Positions 54,801 through 64,000 of a stretch of 64,000 nucleotides of DNA are shown in pieces. The stretch is from Lepisosteus oculatus (Eukaryota > Chordata > Actinopteri > Semionotiformes > Lepisosteidae). The DNA is taken from assembly GCF_040954835.1 (NCBI RefSeq), contig NC_090698.1:21511501-21575500 (forward strand). The letters run 5' to 3'. Each line of letters opens with the position of its first letter. Position 1 is the stretch's first letter. The notes below the pieces were generated by a model. The model was not told the origin of the DNA, searched no databases, and saw only the letters and a program-made list of their open reading frames with translations. The translations under genes were made by a program, and so were the position numbers.

Positions 54801-57800
54801 CTTCAATGTCATGGAAGTTTTAGTTTGCCATTATTACTAACATTGCTTGCAAATAAAGAAACAATGAACGGAGCAACTAAAGTCTACTAAAAGATTGCTG
54901 TGGACCTTGCAGAAAAGAGACAACTTTTGTAATAATAACAGGGGGATGTGCTCTTTGCAGAATAGTGCTTAGTCAGGATCATCAATCTGTTGTTGATAAG
55001 CAAGCTTTCTTTTTTAATTAGAGCTCTGTCAGTCACATCTGATAGTGATTAATTGGATCAAATTACAACTGCTGGATGAAAGAATGAAGTCGGTGATTAC
55101 TGGATATGTTAAGGCCTACATAAATAGTTATCTTCTATTTCTTAAAGTCCAGATGTAGTGTAAATTCTTTAGAATATGTAACCTTATTCTCTGACAGGCC
55201 ATCTTTAAAGATATGTTTTTGAGCAGTGTAACTTTTCTTAATGTATTGTGAATAAATAGAAATTCTTTCAAATAACTTGTTGAACAATGATTCGTATTCA
55301 CAGAGGATGAACTTGGAAATCGTCGGCATTCAGGAGCTATTATTGTTTGTGATGTTCATTACTGGTAACTCAGGTTATGCGGTGCCACCTCAATAATGAA
55401 ATTAATTAATTATATTCTTGAAGTTTCCTCTTCTACTTGTGAACAGAAAAATACTTTTTTAAATTGACATTTCTGAGGCAGTACATGACACTGCGGCGAT
55501 ATTAAAGATTGTTTGAAAGGTATTTCGCTGGTGCCATGTTAGGTAATGAGGCAGGGGCATGTTCTGATGCTGCAGGCATTGTAACGACACTCAAGGAATG
55601 TGCCATATTAGAAGGTGCACAGAACTTTGCAGAGTTTGCAGAACCGTTCCACAGTCCTGATCTTAAGTCTCTGTGGTACGCTTGTACATTAGCATGTCTT
55701 CAAAACTGTAGGAAGTGATCTAAACAGCTGTGTAAAAAATTGATGTTTTGTGCATAGGGCATAGTAGCAGATTAGCCAGAGCTGGTTCTTTATTTTGTGG
55801 TGCAAAACTGAGTGTCCTAATCCAGTGTTTTCAAAACATCTATACTGATATAAGTGGGTGGGTGATTGCTTCAAATGTTACATTTTCCAATGCACACACA
55901 AATTGCAGTACTGTATATGCTCTTTAATTGTCTTGTAAATGCATGTGGGAGAATATTCTACAGATGCATATTACATGCCTTACTAAAACTTCATTTTTAA
56001 TGCAGTGACTGAGGACTCAATGATTCACTTTGAGTCGGCGCATATCACTCATTTTTAATATAAAAATAATATTGAAGTCCTTTCATGGGCATAGTCCTGC
56101 CTGTCGCACACCCTGTGCTTCCAGGATAGGCTTCAGATTGTAGTGACCCTTACCAGGATTGAGTGGTTTTCTGAAAATCTGGAAGTATGCATGTGTATAC
56201 CAAAATATATTGGTCTTAATTGAAGCTGATTACCGCATCAGTTTTTTTGCAATCTTTAAATGCACATCTACACATTGTTTTTTATGCAGGTCCGTTTTGG
56301 AGCTGGAGAAAAGAGAAAGAGAGAGGAAGACAGGCCTCCATATTGAGTCCGTAGCAGTGGATATAAAGGCATCTCCACCAGTGAAAAACTACAAGCAGCA
56401 GATGAAGGATATAAAAAGGGTGAGAGCCAGTAGAAATGACTTAACAATGTATGAAAGGTATGCTTGGTATGTAATCGCTCTTGCCAGACATAAAACAGTA
56501 TGCAACTTTGTTGTTTGGAGTCAGGTGAAGAAGTATCAAATTAAAAAGTCATCAAACTGAGATTTTGGTATGGAAATTATTTTCCATTAAATACATTGGT
56601 CTGCATTCTTGTTTTTGCTGCAGTTTATCCTGTCTGTGTTAAGTAATACAATGGAAATTCTAAAATGAGTTTTAACAGAATTTCTTGTTTGACAGGAGCT
56701 TCAGGCTGTTAAAGAAGAAAATGTTAAATTAAGAACTGTTTTAGATGGAAAAGAAAGCCTCAACTCAAGTTTGTAAGTTGGTTGTTTTATAATATATACA
56801 GTATAACACGGTAATAATACTGTGGATCAGTGTGAACATGTTTAGTGTAGTGAGAAATGGGATTTTTCAAAGCACACTTTAACACAGTTGAAGGAAATTA
56901 GAGACGCAAATGAAAATGATGAATGCTAATAATGTTGGTGACTCTTTGACACCAATTACCATACACATGACAAAAGGTGTAACTTATGAAACAGCTGTTG
57001 AAATAAACTAGAACTGGTAGCCAGGGAAGATCATGCCTTTAAAGACTGACAATGAGATGATTTAATGCTGCAGCCTACATCAAAGAGCAGGTTAAAGACA
57101 TCAACTACAAAATAACCCAAGGCAGTCTAGACATCAGCTGGTCAAGAGGGTTGAAAAGCCTTTTAATATGGCCTTTTGAAAACTGGAGAAGACTGTGGTG
57201 GGCACAGTGTCTATAAGTGTAAACAGATGTGGAAAGTAGAGTTCCATAAAATACAGTGTAACACCTTTACATGCAAAAGAAACAGTTTTTTATTGTGTCT
57301 TCTCATCTAGTCTTGCCAATTTTATTTTAAATATCTTAAATTTATATACGGTACTCTAAAATATACCTTTGAAAAATCAAAATCGATCAGATCTTTCCAT
57401 CTTTGTCAGTATAGAATGTGTGAGTAAAATGTGGAACTTGATTTGGATAAAGGATATAATGCACTTTTTTTTTCTCTGTTTAAAGATCGTCTCAGACTGA
57501 AGAAGAACAGGTAATGAGGTTTTGCAAGATACTTAAACCCCCAGCTAGGTACAGTACCCTGTACTGCTAATGGAATGTGAAGGCAATATCAGCTGGCCAG
57601 TTGTAGGGCTTTTTTATTGAACTGCTGTTTGTGTGCCTCACATCCCAGTCAGTGTTTTATTTTGAGATAACTTTCTAATTTGTTTCCTGACAAAGTTTGC
57701 CTGATGTTATGTAAAGGCAGACACGTGCATGGGTGTCTGTATCTCGTTTCATTAGTGATGTTTTCTCTTGAATCCATATTTTCTGTTGTGTTCTACCATG

Positions 57801-58562
57801 TTTTTTCACTTATGGTTTGCATGCTGTTCCAGGACCAGTCTTCAACTAAAAACAGTCAACCTTCATTATGCAGACTGTGCAAAGAGGAAGATTCCTTAGC
57901 AAGAGTGAAGGTATGCAAGAAAGGAAACATTAAGTAAAGGAAAAAGTAGTGCATTTTGATATTAATTTTGTTTTCAATATAGACTTTTCCTGATGTCTAT
58001 TAAAATTTATTTTTGGCTTTACATTGAAACACTAATTTAACTATGAAGATTAACTGAATAATGTAGCCAGTGGCTAATGTTCATCGACCCGCATTATTGT
58101 GACTTGTGACAGTGGTTGCAAATGGATTACATGTCCCAGAATGTAATGCACCAGAAGTTAAGACATGGCAAAGTATTTCTAGAATTTTAATTATATAAAG
58201 CGTTATGCTAATCATTTATTATTTTATGTTTTATTCATGTTTTTAACTTTCAGAAAATCAGTGTGCATTTAACTCTTACATTTCTAACAGCAATAAACTC
58301 TGCACAGTACCTAGGACAACTCGGTGGCAGTCTGGACCATGACAGAGAGCTATAATCAGGGCATAATTAATTTATAAAACTGTAATGTCTGGTGATTTAA
58401 ACTTTTTTATCGTTACAGAAGCAATGTAATAACTGCAGAGAAGACTTCTGTGAGAACTGTCTTGCGAACGAATTGCCTTTGCCCTCTTCAATTAATCCTG
58501 TGCAAGTGTGCACTGTGTGTCATAAGAAATTACTCAAGCAATACTCCTCAAGTCCAGTTTAA
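27561..58562 (+). CDS. RUFY3: RUFY3 long isoforms (RUN domain, coiled coils, FYVE-like finger)
   Basis: Exons: first exon A 27561-27822 or B 34237-34414; optional cassette 40055-40114; then 43580-43753, 44715-44832, 45562-45663, 46262-46385, 46650-46714, 47588-47653, 47782-47851, 48117-48209, 48659-48742, 49556-49723, 50632-50729, 53221-53340, 56290-56419, 56696-56772, 57486-57510, 57833-57910, 58419-58562. All junctions are GT-AG and in phase. Form A plus cassette is 685 aa, A alone 665, B alone 637. The RUN domain (about residues 60-240 in form B) contains [37 protein letters not shown] and [20 protein letters not shown]. Coiled coils follow (about 265-550). The C terminus has eight Cys as four CxxC pairs (577/580, 593/596, 601/604, 621/624 in form B) but no RKHHCR motif. 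RUFY3 is known as an ARL8 effector linking lysosomes to dynein, so the long forms are presumably cytosolic and endolysosomal. Exon A belonging to RUFY3 is inferred from phase. Confidence 0.92.
27823..34236 (+). other. RUFY3: RUFY3 intron after exon A, including promoter region of exon B
   Basis: A 6.4-kb stretch with no exon I can support. Most is AT-rich single-copy sequence. The last ~580 bases (from about 33650) are less AT-rich, with a G10 run near 34021-34030 and long purine stretches, and probably form the promoter and leader of exon B. Confidence 0.45.
34228..34234 (+). promoter_or_regulatory. RUFY3: AP-1/MARE-like TGAGTCA just before the exon-B start
   Basis: A perfect TGAGTCA, in the context AGCTGAGTCATC, ends two bases before the exon-B ATG at 34237. 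This is a consensus AP-1 heptamer inside the presumed leader. A single heptamer can occur by chance, so this is only a motif call. Confidence 0.3.
34237..51572 (+). CDS. RUFY3: RUFY3 short isoform (singar1-like), 470 aa
   Basis: Exon B (34237-34414) starts a 59-residue N terminus containing [16 protein letters not shown] and [17 protein letters not shown], which matches the human neuronal form closely. It joins the shared exons from 43580 to 50729 and ends in alternative last exon 51500-51572, which gives [20 protein letters not shown], then PKQH and a TAG stop. Total 1413 nt, 470 aa; the human short form is 469 aa. This product has the RUN domain and first coiled coils but no zinc finger. 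In mammalian neurons the short form (singar1) is known to help keep a single axon by suppressing surplus axons. Residues 60-240 and the coiled coil are identical to the long forms by construction. Confidence 0.93.
38541..38870 (+). repeat. tRNA-derived SINE (family 2), near full length
   Basis: Begins with a box-A-like GTGGCGCAGTGGT (38548-38560) and box-B-like GGGTTAAATTCC (38592-38603). The body contains 'gagtttgtatgttctccc', 'ctcctcccacagtcc', 'ggcctgtgatggact' and 'taggctctggcttccccg', ending in 'aaatggatgaatgg'. This order is the common fish SINE/L2-tailed pattern. A truncated relative lies at 46461-46560. Confidence 0.85.
40055..40114 (+). other. RUFY3: RUFY3 60-nt cassette exon
   Basis: A long pyrimidine tract and CAAAG acceptor precede 60 bases ending in a GTGCGT donor. 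It enters and leaves in phase 1, so it can be included or skipped without changing frame. Joined to exon A it adds [20 protein letters not shown] before [12 protein letters not shown]. The acidic and hydrophobic composition is clearly coding-like compared with its flanks. Whether it pairs only with exon A or also with exon B is not shown by the sequence. Confidence 0.7.
46461..46560 (+). repeat. Truncated SINE (family 2)
   Basis: Between two RUFY3 exons. It keeps 'tgtagtggttagtgttattg', 'ggatcctgggttt' and 'ctgtgtggagttttgtatgtt', the same order as the copy at 38541, but lacks the 3' half. Confidence 0.65.
51500..51572 (+). other. RUFY3: RUFY3 alternative last exon (short form)
   Basis: Acceptor CCAAAAAG at 51492-51499, then 24 codons and the TAG stop at 51570-51572. 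It completes the split Ser codon from exon 50632-50729. The same donor also splices to 53221, so cleavage here versus splicing onward decides whether the product carries the FYVE-like finger. Confidence 0.9.
51715..51720 (+). terminator. RUFY3: Polyadenylation signal for the RUFY3 short form
   Basis: AATAAA 143 bases after the alternative stop. Further AATAAA hexamers at 52087-52092 and 52863-52868 could give longer 3' ends. Confidence 0.55.
52465..52620 (+). repeat. tRNA-derived SINE (family 3), decayed
   Basis: Contains 'ggaggagtggtcagggctct', a tRNA-like box A region, then 'tgtgggttttcccc' in the box B position, and 'ttgctctagtaaaa' near the end. This order resembles a SINE I associate with sturgeon and other non-teleost fish. 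It lies between the short-form 3' end and the next RUFY3 exon. Confidence 0.65.
53341..56289 (+). other. RUFY3: RUFY3 intron with possible conserved noncoding DNA
   Basis: A 2.9-kb intron without a supported exon. The part at about 54620-55100 is rich in TAAT/ATTA-type homeodomain-like sites and in mixed-composition sequence, unlike the simpler AT-rich DNA around it. Confidence 0.4.
57486..57510 (+). other. RUFY3: RUFY3 25-nt microexon
   Basis: Acceptor TTTAAAG then 25 bases then donor GTAATG. It completes a Leu codon and adds SSQTEEEQ, restoring phase 0 for the next exon. Without it the phase-2 end at 56772 would not fit the phase-0 start at 57833, so it looks constitutive in the long form. 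Confidence 0.8.
57833..58562 (+). other. RUFY3: RUFY3 FYVE-like zinc finger (last two exons)
   Basis: Exons 57833-57910 and 58419-58562. Four CxxC pairs give the eight zinc ligands of the cross-brace fold, and [14 protein letters not shown] is close to other RUFY proteins. The basic RKHHCR and WxxD motifs that bind PI3P in classical FYVE domains are absent; the matching segment reads [10 protein letters not shown]. Lipid binding is therefore expected to be weak or lost, as in mammalian RUFY3. Confidence 0.85.
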
Positions 58563-59937
58563 CATATCGAGAATCTTGGTAAAACCAGGAATTCAGCAGC
58601 TGTTTATTTTGTATAAATGAGTTAGCATATCATCTAAAACAGGTAGAAGGGTTTCAGTTATCTTAATTGGGTGCTTTTATCTGAGAAAAAAATACTACAA
58701 GGCTTTTTGGATTTATTTTCAGTGATGTAATCTGAATGCTCACTTTGACCAACAGTAGTTACTAACAACACAGTCAAGGCAATGCATGAAATGTTCTTTC
58801 AAGTGCTTGTATTGTACATTTAATACCTCTTTCTGATGACTGCATCAGAATGAATTATGAAAAATTTTAGAAAATGTCCACCGAGTGGATTTATGTGGTG
58901 CATGAGTTAACTGGTTTTTCTGCATCTGTTGTGTTGTGTATATATAATATCGGGTAATGCAATGAAAGGTTATCTAAATGGTAACATCTTTGTTGTATTA
59001 CACAATATAAATAATATAAACTCTATAATCTGTAAATTCTATTTACCATTTTAAAAGGTAACCAATACTTTCTGTATGTGCAAACTGAATTAATTTTAAT
59101 CTCTCTTTATGTACTATACCATAAAAATGTTACAATCGTGATAATGATTCTAAGTGCAATACACAGTGTTTTATTTCACCCTATGATTATCAGTCTTCAT
59201 TTAGGAAGTAACACTTTTTAGTTCAATATGCAGGACAGCTTTTTTTCTCTCTTAAATTCTTACACAAATGTGTGCAGCACACCCCAAAACGTTAATGTCA
59301 CTGGGCAATAGAGAAGACATTTTTCCTGCACTGTACTTTGTAAGCCATAGAAACATGCACAGATTTAAGCCAAACGTAACACCACTTCCCTACTTTACAT
59401 TTGTTTGTGGCCTGTCAGTTGGAATAAATATGGATTCTTGGTTGAAGTAGTATGATTTTACAATTTAAAAAAAACTGAAGTGGAAGACCTTTTAACTTTT
59501 GCTTTGTATGATGTATTGTTAGTTGCTGACACAAGTTTAATCATTATTCCTGTTATCAAAATACGAGTGTGCAGTTTATTGGAGCTTTAGTGTGAAAAGC
59601 ATTTTGTGACCTCTAAATTCACAAAAGTACTGTTTTTTTAGCATTTATTAGCTGAAGTTTTTGCTGTTTAATAATAGAAGCTGTTAACAATTGTGCTCTA
59701 TCCTCATAACTTGGATTCTCAAGATGCAGACTTTCTTGCAGAATAGTAACTGGTTAGAACTGAGTTATCTTCAGTTTTTATTTTGAAAACTGTTAAACCT
59801 TAACTTTTTATTAAAGTAATAGAGAATGGTCATCATTTTCAGTAATTCAAATGTTTTTCATTGTTTTATATGGTTATGGAAATTGTTGCTGAATAATGGT
59901 TAAATTATTAAACTAAATCTGTTCCTTGATTTGAATG

Positions 59938-59947
59938 AATAAATAAA
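59938..59947 (+). terminator. RUFY3: Polyadenylation signals of RUFY3 long form
   Basis: Two overlapping AATAAA hexamers, about 1.38 kb after the stop at 58562. An earlier AATAAA at about 59423 could give a shorter 3' UTR. The intervening DNA shows no other gene. Confidence 0.6.
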
Positions 59948-60978
59948 TGATGAAATAACTGGCGTGTTTAAGATCTTTAATTAGATACATAGTATTTCTA
60001 GACCAACATTTAAAAGCAGGGGTTTGCACAATTTGTGTCATTAAGCTCTCAGATGCTTATAATTATAACTTATAAGAAGATCCAACAGCATTGTATCTTA
60101 AAAGAATCTTAATCTTAAAAGAACAAAGCTGTCCAACCAGAACATGCACCTGCAGAGCTGGGGCATGTTGAAAAACATTGGGGCGTAGTGCTACTGAGGT
60201 CTTGCATCACATCCTTCCTTTCATTTTTACACTCTGCTTTCATGGATGGGTGCCTTTAGAACAATTCAGACGTACGTTTTAAAAAAGGTGATCTTCTGAA
60301 CAGCATTCAAGATGTGAATAAGGCATCTTCTATATTAACAGCAGACGTCAATCTAGTTTAGCATTCCCAAGAGTAATCAGGAGTGGATTCATCTTCTGGT
60401 ACCAATTGTGAGAATTTTGCCTGAATGCAGCACAGCCCCACGAAATGCCTTCCAAAACAATAAGGTTAGAGCTACTCATAAACCAAACCTGCAGTAATTT
60501 TTTGTCATTGTGCATTCATAAATATTTTTTTCGACCTACTGTGCATGCTGCTCAGTAGATTGGGGAGTCTAAGTTATTAAATGAATTTTCCTCTCAATTC
60601 AAACAGCTTATACTAAGTGCCAAAATAATTTTGTAATTTGACAGCTTTGCCTTCTCCAATGGCCTAGGTTAGACTGGCAGCTAAGTTTAGCACATATCTT
60701 GCTGCAGACACATATTTTAATGTTCATTTGATGTACCCAAGAATCTCAAGAACATATTTTTATTTAAAAGCCATTTTAACAATTCAGTAATATGTGGTAC
60801 TATACATATCAGTACTGTGCATATGGATACTTCATTTTTCATTGAAGAACTATTGCTCATTCATTTATACATTGAGAACCATACTAATAGTGAATGTTTA
60901 AATAACATTTTTAATATTACGGTGAAATGATACAAAAATCATATGGTTCTGCAGTTTTCAAAGAAATCACAGAAGCAA
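59948..60978. other. Intergenic spacer between convergent RUFY3 and GRSF1
   Basis: About 1 kb of AT-rich sequence with no gene seen. Minus-strand AATAAA also occurs near 60756, so the GRSF1 3' UTR may extend into this spacer. Confidence 0.5.
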
Positions 60979-60984
60979 TTTATT
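60979..60984 (-). terminator. GRSF1: Candidate GRSF1 polyadenylation signal
   Basis: AATAAA on the minus strand about 120 bases beyond the GRSF1 stop at 61104-61106. Confidence 0.5.
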
Positions 60985-61103
60985 CGACGTGTACAACAGA
61001 TTGCATGGACAGCATTTGAAAAGAAGCATGGTAATTTTAAAAATCAATAAATAAATGTTCAGATTTCCAAAATGATATTGCTCTATTAAACATTCTTGAG
61101 ATT

Positions 61104-61529
61104 TCACAGTGTGTCATCACTGGCTCCTGTTTTCACCTGAAGGGGGTAAAGAAATTGTAAGAGTTACTATTAGTAAAAATGTTTCTTTTTGAATAAAATT
61201 ACTATGAATATGTATGTCATTCCTAATACTACAGCTTTTACTTTTTGATAGTTGATACTGTGCTGAAACTTACAATCTTTTTCAAAATAACATACAAGAC
61301 ATTCTCAGAATAGCTATCACTAATTGCATAATAAGAAATATAAATTAGTTTTAAATTAAGGTTAAGTGACTCATGCAATCAAGAAGTAGGTAGGAAAACT
61401 TCCTAAGTTTTTTTTTTTTCCCCTCAATTTGACTGTGACATCTCAAGCCGCCTAGGACAGATATTAGCTTTAATCTTACCTCCTCTTTGTTTTTTCCAGA
61501 ATTTAGGAACAACTCCACATACCGATGTT
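61104..61529 (-). CDS. GRSF1: GRSF1, last two coding exons (partial gene)
   Basis: Minus-strand exons 61529-61480 and 61136-61104. The first (acceptor TACCCAG, donor GTAAGA) encodes HRYVELFLNSGKNKEE after two bases of a split codon. The second adds VKTGASDDTL and a stop. HRYVELFLNS is the end of the third quasi-RRM in the hnRNP H/F and GRSF1 family. Its convergent place next to RUFY3 is the human arrangement and points to GRSF1 rather than an hnRNP H gene. GRSF1 binds G-rich RNA and, in mammals, acts mainly in mitochondrial RNA granules. The tail after LFLNS is longer than I recall for human. The rest of the gene lies beyond the right edge, since no earlier exon is visible up to 64000. Confidence 0.75.
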
Positions 61530-62344
61530 CTGGGTACAACACAAGAAAAACTATTTATATCCATTGTATTGGTACAAGAAATGTTAAAAACTATCAAAGA
61601 AAGTTACAGTGACAGTACTTGAAAATTAAACATTTGCAATTTAAGGAGCCCTGTCATGTTAAAACAAGCACATTCATATGTACTGAATGCATTCAGTTTT
61701 TCGAACACAGGTTATGTTGGACTCTTGCCCACTCTTGTGCCAAAGCTACCAGGGTGTTGATGTTTTAGTCTGTTCCCTTTTGTGCTTTTCTGCACAGATA
61801 TTTTAATATGGCAGGATCACAGAACTATGTGAAATATGCATAATGCATAATATGAATACATTCCAGTTGATGGCAGAGGAAATCTTTTTTTAATAAAGAG
61901 AAGGTGAATTCTTCCAAGTCTTGACGTACCAGGTCATGATAGTGCTGAGATATTTTAAAAATCTCTGGGAAAAAAACCCACACAACCTGAGAATTAAACC
62001 CTCTTAATTTGGCAATGCGTACTATACAGCTAGTGCTATATATTCCTCTGTTCGTGATGCATATGTGGTTCATATTTTAATTCTAATTGTAGTTCACAAT
62101 AACTCAGCCTAAATGAGCTACAGAAAAGTGTTCTACATGTTTTTTCTTGAGGCTACAGTCTACAGCAGTGGTTCTCAAACTTTTTGGACCAAGTACCACC
62201 CCTAATCCAACCAAAGCATCCAAGTACCACCTACAAGGCATCATCTCATAGGAACCCCAGAAATTCTTAATGACCAACATGAGCGTGCGTGTGCGCACAC
62301 ACTCACACACACATAATAATAAATATTATAATAATGTAATGCAA

Positions 62345-62570
62345 CGGGGGCTCAGGCGGGCGCCCTTGCTGCATTAGGTTGGCCCCCCACCTTTGGGGGC
62401 TCGAACCCGGGACTCCCACTTCACTCTGCAGAGACCCAGCCCGGTGAGCCAAAGAGAGATCTCTTTACAGCCCAGTAGCTGTAGTCCTGCTATCACAGGG
62501 AAGGGCAGTGACGTCACCTGCTCTGGTACGCTGGCTCTTACACAGTGCCTGTCGGCCGTAAGCGTTACAC
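62345..62570 (-). repeat. tRNA-derived SINE-like insertion inside the hAT element
   Basis: On the minus strand a box-A-like TGGCTCACCGGGC is followed by a box-B-like GGGTTCGAGCCCC (complement of about 62398-62410). The block is far more GC-rich than its surroundings. A separate 'tagtgcctttaaaggtggct' repeat scrap follows at about 62575-62630. Confidence 0.55.
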
Positions 62571-62759
62571 TAATAAACTTTATTTGATATAGTGCCTTTA
62601 AAGGTGGCTTCTCAAAGTGTTTTACAGGAAAAAAACATTAACAACAACTAATAAAAAAGCACCATTTCAGTGAGAGGGGTGAGCCTGTTTAGTTGAGCAA
62701 AGCAGAGGTGAATTAATTTTTCGAGCCTTGATACAATTTTTTTAATCTAACAGATATTA

Positions 62760-63290
62760 AATCGTCAGGCATTTCCTTGACGGCAAAGGTCTCGCTGTTG
62801 ATGTTGTAATACGTACATTAATTTCTGGAGCAACCTCTCTAATTCGTGCAACTACACCGTTATGTCGGCTTGTCATTGCTCTAGCACCGTCTGTACAAAC
62901 TCAGACGCATTTTATCCAGTCGAGGCCATTCTCTTCGATAAATTCATTCAGAAGATGAAATATGTGCTCTCCTGTACTTCCTGTTGGTAGCGGTTTACAG
63001 AACAGAAAGTCTTCATGGGACATGCCCTCAAACTCGTATCTAACGTAAACGAGCAAATTGACCAAATCGACTACAGACTCATCTAATTGCAGTGAAATAC
63101 ATCTGCTCATCTTAACGCGCTCTATCAGTGTTCTTTTGATATAATCCTTCATTTCAATAATTCTATGAATGACTGTGTCTTTCACAGGGAGGGGGGCAGC
63201 AGGTCGAGCTGTTTAGCAGCTTTTTCTCCACACATAATACGTGTCAGCTCTTTTGCCAACGGTAAATAAGGTTCTTCAAAAAAAGTGTAG
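62760..63290 (-). pseudogene. hAT transposase remnant (ZBED5/Charlie-like)
   Basis: The minus-strand frame 63185-62901 has MSRCISLQLDES, VRYEFEGMSHEDFLFCKPLP, TGEHIFHLLNEF and NGLDWIKCV, a block typical of hAT transposases related to vertebrate ZBED5. The same frame carries a stop after that Val and then continues with CTDGARAMTSRHNGVVARI. Upstream a frameshift separates GEKAAKQLDLLPPSL. The N-terminal zinc finger and C-terminal dimerisation region are missing, so the copy is inactive. Confidence 0.8.
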
Positions 63291-64000
63291 CTTACCTGCT
63301 TTAGCAATCTGCAAGCTTGCATTTTTCCACGTTTCCGTTTTTATTTCCGTATTTATTTAAAGTTTTTATTTCATGCGCGTGGGAGCGAAACACAGAGAAG
63401 CTCGGTGTATTTTTCTCAAATTAGAACAGTTATTAAATATTTTTCTGTTATCATGCTTTCGTGTGCTCACAAGATTACCTGCGTTCCTAGCACGTATTTC
63501 TATGCATTCCTGTGTTTACAACGTTGGCATTGTTCTAAAATCACGCTCATTCTCCTTTCTCCCTATTTGCTGGAGATACAGTAGCTTTTTTTAAATACAA
63601 TTGGTCACTTGCATCCGTAGCATGCATTCCTATAGAGTGGTATAGAATTACAGAGTATCTCTTGTGTCCACTGAAGTATTAGCGCGCACTGTATCGTAGT
63701 ACACAGGCTGCGTATTCGACACGTATTAAAATACAAAATATGAAAACCCGTCCCGATTTTTCAGCGCACACAACACAGTTCCAGGGTCATTTGGTGTACC
63801 ACCTGGCGGCACGCCACGTGCCACTGCCGGTACGCGTACCACAGTTTGAGAACCACTGGTCTGCAGGTTACATATAGTACCTTCCCTTATGGACCTGCTT
63901 GCTTCAGACCAGGGAAACGATTAAAATGGTCCACTTAAGACAATTTTGTTTCTGCTGTAAAATACAAACCCCAACAAAAGAACTGCTGGCTGCATTGTAC

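Larger units (their letters stand above)
62166..63858 (-). mobile_element. hAT-family DNA transposon, 1.69 kb, degenerate
   Basis: Terminal inverted repeats begin CAGTGGTTCTCAAACT on the left, and the right end ends AGTTTGAGAACCACTG. An 8-bp target duplication flanks it: GTCTACAG (62158-62165) and GTCTGCAG (63859-63866), one mismatch. Both features are hallmarks of hAT elements. The interior has a transposase remnant on the minus strand and is interrupted by another repeat (about 62345-62630). Confidence 0.85.
61530..64000 (-). other. GRSF1: GRSF1 intron running off the right edge
   Basis: No further GRSF1 exon is visible. The stretch is dominated by the hAT element at 62166-63858 and the repeats inside it. 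Confidence 0.55.

Noticed and set aside
55509-55718. 70-codon open frame in a RUFY3 intron
   Set aside because: No phase-compatible splice sites connect it to 53340 or 56290, and no family is recognised.
62280-62335. CA-rich and ATA-rich run as a functional element
   Set aside because: It is a short microsatellite-like stretch within the hAT copy.
1-64000. CRISPR array, operon, prophage or other prokaryotic system
   Set aside because: No regularly spaced direct repeats. All genes are intron-containing vertebrate genes with AATAAA signals.

Overview
This is about 64 kb of vertebrate nuclear DNA: AT-rich, with genes split by GT-AG introns, AATAAA signals and many decayed transposable elements. 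The repeats suggest a ray-finned fish, and probably a non-teleost (bichir, sturgeon, gar or bowfin grade), because several tRNA-derived SINEs and one dispersed repeat resemble families I associate with those genomes. The exact species cannot be told from the sequence alone. I placed every exon by translating across splice sites, matching phases and comparing with remembered family proteins. No database search was run.

Layout. (1) 1-835: flank with a repeat tail. (2) About 835-19290, + strand: NOP14, a ribosome-biogenesis factor, with 18 coding exons (872 aa) and probably one 5' noncoding exon. Its introns hold a tRNA-derived SINE, a hAT-like MITE and a dead Tc1/mariner copy. (3) About 20165-23100, - strand: a compact three-exon gene for a 402-aa cytoplasmic intermediate-filament protein, tail-to-tail with NOP14. 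(4) 23100-27480: intergenic, with an inverted copy of the NOP14-intron SINE and possible conserved noncoding blocks. (5) 27541-59947, + strand: RUFY3 (RUN and FYVE-like domain protein). It has two alternative first exons, one 60-nt cassette exon, a 25-nt microexon and two alternative 3' ends: a short form of 470 aa, and a long form of 637-685 aa with a FYVE-like zinc finger. (6) About 60979 to the right edge, - strand: the last two coding exons of GRSF1, tail-to-tail with RUFY3. A 1.69-kb hAT transposon lies in the GRSF1 intron that runs off the window.

How the genes relate. These are ordinary eukaryotic neighbours, not an operon. NOP14 acts in the nucleolar small-subunit processome. The filament protein is structural. 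RUFY3 acts in neuronal polarity and in lysosome/endosome transport. GRSF1 is an RNA-binding protein. RUFY3 and GRSF1 are convergent neighbours at human 4q13.3, so that pair looks ancestral. NOP14 lies at human 4p16.3, so its place beside RUFY3 here is a notable linkage. I found no novel multi-gene system, CRISPR array or cluster. The best observations are the RUFY3 isoform architecture, the intron-poor filament gene, the hAT and Tc1 copies, and a few possible conserved noncoding elements.
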